Assembly: GCA_905200435.1 (NCBI GenBank)
Contig: CAJKKJ010000060.1
Span: 1-6,182, forward strand
DNA from: an uncultured Bacillota bacterium
Lineage (GTDB): Bacteria > Bacillota_I > Bacilli_A > RF39 > UBA660
Direction: 5' to 3'
Length of the DNA stretch: 6,182 nucleotides
Positions 1-6,037 of the stretch are shown here, in pieces. Each line of letters starts with the position of its first letter. Within the stretch, counting starts at the first letter, position 1. The notes below the pieces were generated by a model. The model made no database searches. It was given only the letters and a program-made list of their open reading frames with translations, and was not told the DNA's origin. Position numbers and translations under genes: made by a program.

Positions 1-130
1 TAATGTTGGTAAATCTTATGAAACAGAAAAAGGCGTTGGAAAAGTAATTAGTGTTGATGTTCTTTCTAGAACCATAAAGGTAGAAGTTGGTTCTAGTATA
101 ATTGAGGTAAAACTTGATGAAAACAATTAA
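1..130 (+). CDS. yaaT: PSP1-domain protein YaaT/RicT-like, C-terminal end (partial)
   Basis: Only the last 42 codons are present, read in the frame starting at base 2 and ending with TAA at 128-130; the gene begins before the window. The tail reads as a Gly-rich beta segment (G-K...T..G.GKV...DVLSRTIKVEV), which resembles from memory the C-terminal end of B. subtilis YaaT, where a 'GK..TP.G.GKV..LN.LER..QVEL' pattern follows the PSP1 domain. In B. subtilis YaaT (RicT) works with YlbF and YmcA in a cytoplasmic complex that directs RNase Y cleavage and influences sporulation and biofilm entry; none of that can be verified from this fragment. Context supports the call: yaaT lies just upstream of the trmN6-rsmI pair in many Firmicutes. 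The 3' end overlaps trmN6 by 14 nt, suggesting translational coupling. The cysteines and PSP1 core that would confirm the family lie outside the window. Confidence 0.68.
   Translation, partial: NVGKSYETEKGVGKVISVDVLSRTIKVEVGSSIIEVKLDENN
66..96 (+). repeat. 9-bp inverted repeat (hairpin candidate) at the end of yaaT
   Basis: CTAGAACCA at 66-74 is the exact reverse complement of TGGTTCTAG at 88-96, leaving a 13-nt loop. It lies within the yaaT coding tail, ending 7 nt before the GAGG ribosome binding site (104-107) of trmN6. It has no following T-run, so it is not a Rho-independent terminator. A structure here could affect trmN6 initiation or mRNA processing, but it may simply reflect the codons used. 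Confidence 0.35.
104..119 (+). promoter_or_regulatory. trmN6 ribosome binding site and start choice
   Basis: GAGGT at 104-108 is followed 8 nt later by ATG at 117. A TTG at 114 directly precedes it in frame, so an automatic caller could add one residue. The spacing to ATG is good and ATG is the stronger codon, so 117 is preferred. Confidence 0.7.
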
Positions 131-824
131 TAATGTTTTAGGATTTGATGACGTTAAAATAGTACAAGATACTGATGGCTTTAAATTTTCACTTGATTCT
201 GTTTTGCTTGCTAACTTTGTTACATTAAATAGAAGTATTAAAAATGTTATGGATATAGGATGTGGAAATGGTATAATTTCTATTCTTTTGTCTATGCGAA
301 CAAAAGCAAAAATTACGGGTGTTGAAATACAAAAGGAGAGTTATTTAAATTCTTTGGAAAGTATTAATATTAATAAATTAAATGATCAAATAACTGTATA
401 TAACGAAGATATAAAAGAATTCTATAAGTTTTTAGAAAGTGATTCTTTTGATGTTGTTGTATGTAACCCACCATATTTTACAGGGAATAATACAAGTAAG
501 AATTTGTCAAAAAAAATCGCGCGTCATTCTTTTTGTTTAGATTATAAAGATGTTACAATGATTTCTAGAAAAATACTTAAAAATAATGGGGTACTTGCTA
601 TTGTTCATCGTCCAGAAAATTTAATGGAAATATTGTTTTATATGAGGCAAAATAATATAGAACCTAAAAAGATAAGATTTGTTTATCCTTACGAAGGCAA
701 AAATGCAAATATTTTATTGGTTGAAGGAATGAAAAATGGTAAACCAGGTTTAAAAGTTATGGATCCTTTATATGTGTATGAAAATGGTAAATATACAAAA
801 GAAATAGAAAGTTATTTTAGTTAG
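117..824 (+). CDS. trmN6: tRNA1(Val) (adenine37-N6)-methyltransferase (TrmN6/YabB family)
   Basis: A 235-residue class I SAM-dependent methyltransferase of the TrmN6 (E. coli YfiC, B. subtilis YabB) family. Visible motifs: SAM-binding motif I DIGCGNG at about residues 45-51, the acidic ribose-binding residue in GVEIQ near 70, and the catalytic NPPY tetrad at about 117-120, which marks enzymes methylating the exocyclic amine of adenine. The N-terminal FKFSLDSVLLANF stretch and the C-terminal LKVMDPLYVYENGKYTKEI stretch are typical of YabB-type proteins. The E. coli enzyme makes m6A at position 37 of tRNA1(Val); the exact tRNA target in Firmicutes is inferred. Length is close to the usual family size (about 240-250). 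It overlaps the yaaT tail by 14 nt and is followed 9 nt later by rsmI, so both RNA methyltransferases are probably co-translated. The GIY-YIG gene yazA, which sits between these two in B. subtilis, is absent. Confidence 0.9.
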   Translation: MKTINNVLGFDDVKIVQDTDGFKFSLDSVLLANFVTLNRSIKNVMDIGCGNGIISILLSMRTKAKITGVEIQKESYLNSLESININKLNDQITVYNEDIKEFYKFLESDSFDVVVCNPPYFTGNNTSKNLSKKIARHSFCLDYKDVTMISRKILKNNGVLAIVHRPENLMEILFYMRQNNIEPKKIRFVYPYEGKNANILLVEGMKNGKPGLKVMDPLYVYENGKYTKEIESYFS

Positions 825-836
825 GAGGAGTATATG
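823..836 (+). promoter_or_regulatory. Strong Shine-Dalgarno of rsmI overlapping the trmN6 stop
   Basis: AGGAGGAG at 823-830 overlaps the trmN6 stop codon TAG (822-824) and stands 3-5 nt before the ATG at 834. It is the closest match to the consensus Shine-Dalgarno in the window, so rsmI should initiate efficiently on its own as well as through ribosomes finishing trmN6. Confidence 0.8.
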
Positions 837-1649
837 CCTACTTTATATTTAATTCCTGTTCCTATTGGAAATATGGATGATATTACTTTAAGAGCACTTG
901 ATACTTTAAAAAGTGTTGATGTTTTATTTTGTGAAGATACTAGAGAAACTGGTATACTTCTTTCTTATTATAAAATTTCAAAAAAGTTAATTTCTAATAA
1001 TGAACAAAATGAGCGCAAGAATATAGATAAAGTACTTGAATATCTTGAAAATGGTCAAAATGTTGGTATTGTAAGTGACCAGGGGTGTCCTATTATTAGT
1101 GATCCTGGTTATGTTGTTGTCAGAGAAGTAAGCAATAGGGGATTTAATGTAGTTGCACTTCCTGGCGCTAATGCTTTACTTCCCGCTTTAATGGCTTCAG
1201 GTATTGCACCACTTCCTTTCTCTTTTTATGGCTTTTTAAATGCTAAACAAAGTAAGAGGATAAAAGAACTTGAAAATTTGAAAAAAATTAAGCATACTAT
1301 GATTTTTTATGAGGCACCACATCGTTTAATTGAAGTTCTTGAAGATATTAAAAATGTATTTGGGGATAGGTATATTTCTATTTCCCGAGAAATATCTAAA
1401 AAATATGAGGAAGTTTATAGAGGAAATATTAGTGAATTAATAAATAAAATTGTCTTAAAAGGACAGTTTGTTATAGTTGTTACTGGTTGTACTTCTGAAA
1501 GTATTGATTTAAATTATAATGATGAAATTAAGGAATTAGTTGATAACGGAATGAAACCTAATGATGCAATTAAAATGATTGCCAAAAAATATAATTTAAA
1601 AAAAGATGATGTTTATAAAGATTTTCATGGAATAGGTGATAGTAAATGA
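834..1649 (+). CDS. rsmI: 16S rRNA (cytidine1402-2'-O)-methyltransferase RsmI
   Basis: A 271-residue tetrapyrrole-methylase-fold (SPOUT-unrelated, class III) methyltransferase. RsmI adds the 2'-O-methyl group to C1402 in the 30S decoding centre, next to the RsmH N4-methylation. Diagnostic motifs in order: VPIGNMDDITLRAL (9-22), CEDTR (33-37), SDQGCPIISDPGY (81-93), VVALPGANA (106-114), ASGIAPLPFSFYGFL (121-135), FYEAPHRL (158-165), SREISKKYEEVYRG (184-197), then a small C-terminal domain (about 228-266) with the helix-turn-helix-like pattern seen in many RsmI proteins. Two departures from the canonical pattern: SDAGTP is SDQGCP, and the HxHNE motif is NEQNE at 56-60, both histidines being replaced. 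The remaining core is intact, so it is probably active. Length matches the family (about 270-290). Its stop overlaps the pth start in an ATGA, implying termination-reinitiation coupling. In B. subtilis the homologue yabC is followed by abrB, not pth. Confidence 0.95.
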   Translation: MPTLYLIPVPIGNMDDITLRALDTLKSVDVLFCEDTRETGILLSYYKISKKLISNNEQNERKNIDKVLEYLENGQNVGIVSDQGCPIISDPGYVVVREVSNRGFNVVALPGANALLPALMASGIAPLPFSFYGFLNAKQSKRIKELENLKKIKHTMIFYEAPHRLIEVLEDIKNVFGDRYISISREISKKYEEVYRGNISELINKIVLKGQFVIVVTGCTSESIDLNYNDEIKELVDNGMKPNDAIKMIAKKYNLKKDDVYKDFHGIGDSK

Positions 1650-2242
1650 AATTGATTGTTGGACTTGGTAATCCTGGTGATGAATATAAAAATACAAGAC
1701 ATAATGTTGGATTTATGGTTCTTGATAGTTGGATGAATTATCATAACTATAAATTTGATAAAACTAAATTTAATGGTGAATACTCTATAATTAAATATAA
1801 TAATGAAGATGTTATTATTTTAAAACCATTAAGTTTTATGAATCTATCGGGAACAGTTGTTTTATCATTTGTTAATTATTTTAAGATTGACATTGATGAT
1901 ATACTTGTCATTTATGATGATAAAGATATTGAATTAGGTAGTGTAAAACTTAAAAAAAATGGTTCTTGTGGAGGACATAATGGTATTAGAAATATTATAG
2001 ATAATTTAAAAACCGATAAATTTAAAAGACTAAAGGTTGGATTATCTATCAGTACAACCTTATCTGTTTTTCTTGAATTATCGAAAAATAATACTGATAT
2101 GGTTTCTTTTGTGCTTGGTAAGTTTTCAAATGTCGAAAAATGTAAATTGGATAACGTTTTAAAAGAAACAAATAATATATTAGATGATTATTTTACCTTA
2201 ACTTTTGATAATTTAATGAATAAATACAATAAAAAAGGATGA
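1646..2242 (+). CDS. pth: Peptidyl-tRNA hydrolase
   Basis: A 198-residue bacterial-type Pth, which cleaves the ester bond of peptidyl-tRNAs dropped from stalled ribosomes and so recycles tRNA in the cytoplasm; it is essential in most bacteria. Opening motif IVGLGNPGDEYKNTRHNVGF contains Asn9 and the catalytic His19; KPLSFMNLSG (60-69) carries the substrate-binding Asn66; YDDKD (90-94) supplies the Asp (Asp91) that orients the catalytic His; GGHNGI (109-114) carries Asn112. All catalytic positions are therefore present. Unusual: after FKRLKVGL (126-133) the common GIGRP motif is missing and about ten extra residues (Ser/Thr-, Leu-, Asn-rich, about 134-151) come before SFVLGKF (154-160). Length is otherwise normal. 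The start at 1646 overlaps the rsmI stop as ATGA, with AGGTGA at 1634-1639 as Shine-Dalgarno. mfd begins 4 nt after its stop; B. subtilis has the small sigma-F antagonist gene fin between the two. Confidence 0.95.
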   Translation: MKLIVGLGNPGDEYKNTRHNVGFMVLDSWMNYHNYKFDKTKFNGEYSIIKYNNEDVIILKPLSFMNLSGTVVLSFVNYFKIDIDDILVIYDDKDIELGSVKLKKNGSCGGHNGIRNIIDNLKTDKFKRLKVGLSISTTLSVFLELSKNNTDMVSFVLGKFSNVEKCKLDNVLKETNNILDDYFTLTFDNLMNKYNKKG

Positions 2243-2249
2243 TTATATG
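2235..2249 (+). promoter_or_regulatory. mfd ribosome binding site
   Basis: AAGGA at 2235-2239, inside the last codons of pth, stands 7 nt before the mfd ATG at 2247. Initiation of mfd is thus spatially tied to the end of pth translation. Confidence 0.65.
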
Positions 2250-5200
2250 TTAAAACTTTTTGATATAAAGAAGTTTCCTAGTAAAGTAACTGGACTTAAT
2301 GAAGAATTAAAAACCGAATATATAATAGAATTATATAAAAAATTCGGTTCTGTTTTAGTTGTTACTGATACTTTATATGAAGCAAATAATTTTTTTCAAT
2401 CAATTTCAAAACATGAGGAATGTTTATTTTTTCCGATGGATGATTTTTTAACTAGTGAAGCTATTGCTGTGAGTCCAGAACTTAAAGTAACACGTTTGGA
2501 GACTATGAATGAGCTTGTTAAAAATAATAATCGTATAGTTGTAACTAATATGATGGGGTACTTAAGATATTTGCCCACTCCTGATTTATATAAAAAATCT
2601 GATTTAAAAATTAAACTTGGGGATACTATAGATATTCACAAACTTGTTAATAAACTTTATGATTTGGGTTATACAAGAGAAAGTGTTGTTAATAAAACTG
2701 GTGAAATTGCTGTTAGAGGTTTTGTTGTTGATATTTTCCCAATCAATTATAAGAAACCTATTAGAATTGAATTCTGGGGTGATACTGTTGATTCTATTAG
2801 GTATTTTAATATCGATTCCCAAATGTCTCTTGATAACATTAAAGAAATAAATGTTTTTTCTTATACTGAGTTTTTATCTACTAAATCTGCACCTTTTGAA
2901 TATAGATTACAGAAAAACTTAAAAGATTATACAGACGTTGTAGGAATTGTTGATTATTTAAAAAATAAAAATGTTGTCTTTGATGATTATGAAAGATTTA
3001 ATGATTCATACCTTAATTTAGTTAATGAAATGATGGAATATAGCATTTCAAATGATATTTCGGCTTCTTTTAAATATATGAATGATATTAAAGATTTTAA
3101 GTTAGATAATATTTTAGATATAAATTCTTTATCTGGTGAAAAATATATTTCTTCTAATGTCGCGTCTTTTAATGGTATTGATGATATAAATAAAAGATTA
3201 AATGAATATGTTAAGAAAAATTATATTATCATTGTATACATCAATAATATAAATAAAATCAATAAATTAATTAATGATTTAGAAAATGAAAATGCTTTAA
3301 TAACTGATGAAAATAATTTATTAAGTGGTAGAATTAATTTTGTCATTGGTGACATAAAAAATGGTTTTATTTATAAAAACTATGTTGTTATTTCCGAAAC
3401 TGAAATATTTAATTCTAAAGATAATTACCAATATAAAACTAATTTTAAAATGGGTTCAAAGATAAGAGATATTAATAAGTTAAATGTTGGTGATTATGTT
3501 GTTCATTCTTCTTATGGAATTGGAACATATATGGGCATTAAAACAATAGTCAAAAATGGTATTAAAAAAGACTATTTACAAATTAATTATCAAGATGATG
3601 ATAAACTATATGTCCCAGCTTCTAAAATGGAATTTATTACTAAATATTCGTCTGGTGATGGTGTAAAACCTAAAATCAATAAGTTAGGATCTAATGAATG
3701 GAATAAAGCAAAGGCAAAGGCGCGTAAACATATTGAAGAAATGACTAAAGAGCTTTTAGAATTGTATGCTAAAAGAGAAAAAGCTGTTGGTTTTCAATTC
3801 TTAGATAATAAAGAATTGCAAGATGAATTTGATAATGATTTTGCTTATACAGAAACTAGTGATCAAATCAAAGTTGAAGAAGAAATTTCGAAAGACATGG
3901 AATCCGTACATCCAATGGATCGCCTTTTATGTGGTGATGTTGGTTATGGAAAAACAGAAGTTGCTTTTAGGGCTATGTTTAAAGCAGTTTGTTCATCTAA
4001 ACAAGTTGCTTTACTTTGTCCAACAACTATTTTATCAAGTCAACATTATAAAAATGCTGTTGAAAGGTTTAAAGATTTTGATGTTCGAATTTGTTTAATT
4101 AATAGGTTTGTTTCTAAAAGAATTATGGATGCAAATATTGAAAAAATACGAAGAGGTGAAATTGATATTGTTATTGGTACACATCGTATTTTATCAAATG
4201 ATATAGTTTTTAAAGATTTGGGCTTACTTGTTATTGATGAAGAACAAAGATTTGGTGTTAGACATAAAGAAAAAATTAAAGCTTATAAAAACAATATTGA
4301 TGTTTTAACTTTATCAGCAACGCCAATACCACGTACATTACAAATGTCAATGACTGGTTTAAGGAGTTTATCATTGATTGAAACACCACCTGTTAATAGA
4401 TACCCTGTGCAAACTTATGTTTTAAAAGAAAATAAAACAATTATAAAGGATGCTATCTATAAAGAATTATCAAGGGGTGGCCAAATATTTATTCTATATA
4501 ATTATGTCGAAACTATTGAAGAAAAAATGCTTGAAATAAAAAAATTAATCCCAGAATTAAAAATTGTGCATGCTCATGGTCGAATGTCAAAAGTTGAACT
4601 TGAAGATGTCATGCAAAAATTTATTAATAAAGAGTATGATTGTTTAATATGTACAACTATAATAGAAACAGGAATCGATATACCTAATGTTAATACTTTA
4701 ATAATAATGGACGCTGATAGGTTCGGACTATCACAGTTATATCAAATAAGGGGACGTGTTGGTCGTAGTAATAAAGTTGCATATTGTTATTTGATGTATA
4801 AACCAGAAAAGAATTTAAATGAAACAGCTGTTAAGAGACTTAAAGCTATTAAAGAGTTTACTGAACTTGGAAGTGGTTTTTCAATCGCAATGCGTGATTT
4901 ATCATTAAGAGGTGCTGGATCTATACTCGGTAGTGAACAGGCTGGATTTGTAGATGATATTGGTATTGAATTATTTATGAAAATGTTAAATGAAGAAATA
5001 GACCGTCTAAATGGTAAAGAAAAAGTAGAAGTTAAAGAAATGCCACTTCTTGATGCTCCAAGTAGTGTTGGTGATGATTTAGCAATAGAATCTGACATGA
5101 AGTTATTAATTCATAAAAAAATTAATTCTATTGATTCTTTAGAAAGTCTAGAAAAAGTAAAACAAGAATTAACTGATAGATTTGGTAAATTAGATGATGA

Positions 5201-5486
5201 TGTAATAATTTATATGTATAGTGAATGGTTTGAAAAACTTGCCAATAATATAGTAGATAAAATCAAAGTTAATAGAAATAGTGTTGATGTTATATTTAAT
5301 AAAGATATTACTAATAAAATTGATGGTAGAGAATTATTCATGGAAGTAAATAAATTATCAAGAATGTTTAGATTTAGTATGAAAGATAATTCTTTGGTAA
5401 TTACACTTGATACTATTAAGTTAGATAAACATTATATCTATTATTTAATTGATTTAGTAAAACTTGTTAAAAAGAGTATAAAATAA
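2247..5486 (+). CDS. mfd: Transcription-repair coupling factor Mfd
   Basis: A 1079-residue Mfd, the ATP-dependent translocase that pushes RNA polymerase off DNA lesions and recruits UvrA to start nucleotide excision repair. Domains in order: UvrB-like N-terminal module (about 1-290; GFVVDIFP at 158-165 and RIEFWGDTVDSIR at 173-185 are characteristic), a divergent linker domain (about 290-400), the CarD-like RNA polymerase interaction domain (about 410-465, VGDYVVHSSYGIGTYMGI and KLYVPASKMEFI), then the RecG-like motor: Walker A GDVGYGKTE (563-571), GTHRIL (644-649), DEEQRFGV (664-671, the Mfd form of the DExx box), SATPIPRT (690-697), AHGRM (776-780), ETGIDIPNVNT (807-817), QIRGRVGRS (833-841), and the TRG translocation motif RGAGSILGSEQAG (888-900). 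A C-terminal autoinhibitory D7 domain follows (about 950-1075). It is roughly 70-100 residues shorter than B. subtilis (1177) and E. coli (1148) Mfd, with most loss in the UvrB-like module. The motor looks complete. Confidence 0.98.
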   Translation: MLKLFDIKKFPSKVTGLNEELKTEYIIELYKKFGSVLVVTDTLYEANNFFQSISKHEECLFFPMDDFLTSEAIAVSPELKVTRLETMNELVKNNNRIVVTNMMGYLRYLPTPDLYKKSDLKIKLGDTIDIHKLVNKLYDLGYTRESVVNKTGEIAVRGFVVDIFPINYKKPIRIEFWGDTVDSIRYFNIDSQMSLDNIKEINVFSYTEFLSTKSAPFEYRLQKNLKDYTDVVGIVDYLKNKNVVFDDYERFNDSYLNLVNEMMEYSISNDISASFKYMNDIKDFKLDNILDINSLSGEKYISSNVASFNGIDDINKRLNEYVKKNYIIIVYINNINKINKLINDLENENALITDENNLLSGRINFVIGDIKNGFIYKNYVVISETEIFNSKDNYQYKTNFKMGSKIRDINKLNVGDYVVHSSYGIGTYMGIKTIVKNGIKKDYLQINYQDDDKLYVPASKMEFITKYSSGDGVKPKINKLGSNEWNKAKAKARKHIEEMTKELLELYAKREKAVGFQFLDNKELQDEFDNDFAYTETSDQIKVEEEISKDMESVHPMDRLLCGDVGYGKTEVAFRAMFKAVCSSKQVALLCPTTILSSQHYKNAVERFKDFDVRICLINRFVSKRIMDANIEKIRRGEIDIVIGTHRILSNDIVFKDLGLLVIDEEQRFGVRHKEKIKAYKNNIDVLTLSATPIPRTLQMSMTGLRSLSLIETPPVNRYPVQTYVLKENKTIIKDAIYKELSRGGQIFILYNYVETIEEKMLEIKKLIPELKIVHAHGRMSKVELEDVMQKFINKEYDCLICTTIIETGIDIPNVNTLIIMDADRFGLSQLYQIRGRVGRSNKVAYCYLMYKPEKNLNETAVKRLKAIKEFTELGSGFSIAMRDLSLRGAGSILGSEQAGFVDDIGIELFMKMLNEEIDRLNGKEKVEVKEMPLLDAPSSVGDDLAIESDMKLLIHKKINSIDSLESLEKVKQELTDRFGKLDDDVIIYMYSEWFEKLANNIVDKIKVNRNSVDVIFNKDITNKIDGRELFMEVNKLSRMFRFSMKDNSLVITLDTIKLDKHYIYYLIDLVKLVKKSIK
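2312..2349 (+). repeat. Composite inverted repeat early in mfd (hairpin candidate)
   Basis: Two nested inverted repeats share one axis. The inner one pairs TATATAAT (2319-2326) with ATTATATA (2330-2337) around an AGA triloop. The outer one pairs AACCGAA (2312-2318) with TTCGGTT (2343-2349). The only interruption is a five-A bulge at 2338-2342, giving 15 Watson-Crick pairs. It lies about 65-100 nt after the mfd start codon. A short T-run (2353-2356) follows but is too weak to call a terminator. Function, if any, is unknown. Confidence 0.4.
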
Positions 5487-5504
5487 AATAAATGTTTCAC
5501 AATA
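5476..5504 (+). promoter_or_regulatory. Candidate sigma-G-like promoter for spoVT
   Basis: GTATA at 5476-5480 fits the sigma-G -35 pattern (G-H-A-T-R), and CACAATA at 5498-5504, 17 nt later, matches the -10 pattern CATWHTA at six of seven positions. Transcription would begin near 5511, leaving a leader of about 16 nt with the Shine-Dalgarno but without the 5' arm of the 5490-5525 stem. B. subtilis spoVT is known to be transcribed by sigma-G in the forespore. In DNA this A/T-rich, chance matches of this quality are common, so the call is tentative. Confidence 0.25.
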
Positions 5505-5525
5505 TATTTAGAAAGTGAGGCATTT
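5490..5525 (+). promoter_or_regulatory. Hairpin sequestering the spoVT ribosome binding site (candidate)
   Basis: Bases 5490-5500 (AAATGTTTCAC) pair with 5515-5525 (GTGAGGCATTT) as an uninterrupted 11-bp stem: nine Watson-Crick pairs and two central U.G pairs, with a 14-nt A/U-rich loop. The only good Shine-Dalgarno for spoVT (GAGG, 5517-5520, 6 nt before ATG) is inside the 3' arm, so the fold would hide it. The mfd stop codon (5484-5486) is 3 nt before the 5' arm; a ribosome terminating there would cover and open that arm, which would make spoVT translation dependent on mfd translation. Pairing is read directly; function is inference. Confidence 0.45.
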
Positions 5526-5526
5526 A

Positions 5527-6030
5527 ATGAAATCTACTGGTGTAATTAGAAGAATTGATGAACTTGGTAGAATAGTTTTACCAAAAGAAATAAGAAAAAA
5601 TTTAAAAATTAAAGCAGGCGATAGTTTAGAAATATTTATGAATGATAGAGATATTGTTTTAAGTAAATATAATGTTTTTGATGATAAAAAAGATTTATTC
5701 GATATGCTTGCTAATTCGGTTTTAGGATATACAAAAAAGAGTTTTATTATTACAGATACTAGTAGAATAGTTGCAGGAAATAAATACTTGATTGATAAAG
5801 AAATAAGTGATGACTTAGATACTTTGATGTTTTCTAGAACAAGTAAAATAGGAAACAAGGAAATTTCTATTTGCCCAAATGTTTTATCTAGTCATTATTG
5901 TTATTCATCGATTGTAAGTAATAGTGATGTTTGTGGTATTGTTGTTATTTTTGATGATGATATTACAAATAGTGATTTTGAACTTTGTAAATTTGTTTCA
6001 AAGTTTATAGCAAAATATTTAGAGGAGTGA
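5527..6030 (+). CDS. spoVT: SpoVT-like AbrB-family transcriptional regulator
   Basis: A 167-residue protein with an N-terminal swapped-hairpin AbrB DNA-binding domain (1-48): MKSTGVIRRIDELGRIVLPK and EIRKNLKIKAGDSLEIF match the SpoVT/AbrB signature closely. The rest (about 55-167) fits the GAF-like SpoVT C-terminal domain, ending in VCGIVVIFDDDITNSDFEL and a final helix (FVSKFIAKYLEE). Length is near that of B. subtilis SpoVT (178) and much longer than AbrB or Abh (about 95), favouring SpoVT. In B. subtilis SpoVT acts in the forespore, activating or repressing sigma-G genes. Position directly after mfd is the same as in B. subtilis. ATG 5527 is chosen because GAGG at 5517-5520 lies 6 nt upstream and homologues start MK.TG; an in-frame GTG at 5515 would overlap that Shine-Dalgarno. 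The C-terminal half has diverged and has three cysteines (116, 125, 136), so the sensed ligand cannot be predicted. Confidence 0.88.
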   Translation: MKSTGVIRRIDELGRIVLPKEIRKNLKIKAGDSLEIFMNDRDIVLSKYNVFDDKKDLFDMLANSVLGYTKKSFIITDTSRIVAGNKYLIDKEISDDLDTLMFSRTSKIGNKEISICPNVLSSHYCYSSIVSNSDVCGIVVIFDDDITNSDFELCKFVSKFIAKYLEE

Positions 6031-6037
6031 TGTTATG
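6022..6037 (+). promoter_or_regulatory. dut ribosome binding site
   Basis: GAGGAG at 6022-6027 forms the last two sense codons of spoVT (Glu-Glu) and lies 7 nt before the dut ATG at 6035. The 4-nt intergenic gap suggests that spoVT and dut share one message and that dut is coupled to spoVT translation. Confidence 0.7.

Noticed and set aside
2396..2822. Two - strand reading frames (2396-2578, 2604-2822) and a + frame (2644-2850) in mfd
   Set aside because: Out-of-frame shadows of the UvrB-like module, which is read clearly in the mfd frame.
3823..4098. Second + frame in the mfd motor region
   Set aside because: Overlaps the Walker A region of mfd in another frame; hydrophobic composition is a by-product of A/T-rich codons.
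4787..5098. Open reading frame on the - strand inside mfd
   Set aside because: Ser-rich antisense shadow of the conserved TRG region of mfd; no family resemblance.
5464..5489. Sigma-A promoter (TTGTTA with TAAAAT) before spoVT
   Set aside because: The spacing is only 14 nt; TATA-like strings occur everywhere in this sequence.
5515..5526. GTG start for spoVT at 5515
   Set aside because: The GTG overlaps the only good Shine-Dalgarno; ATG 5527 has correct spacing and gives the N-terminus usual for the family.
5484..5526. Rho-independent terminator between mfd and spoVT
   Set aside because: The stem at 5490-5525 is A/U-rich with G.U pairs and is followed by the start codon, not a T-run.
5508..5858. 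Open reading frame on the - strand opposite spoVT
   Set aside because: Hydrophobic low-complexity antisense product, fully inside a well-supported gene, with no recognisable domain.
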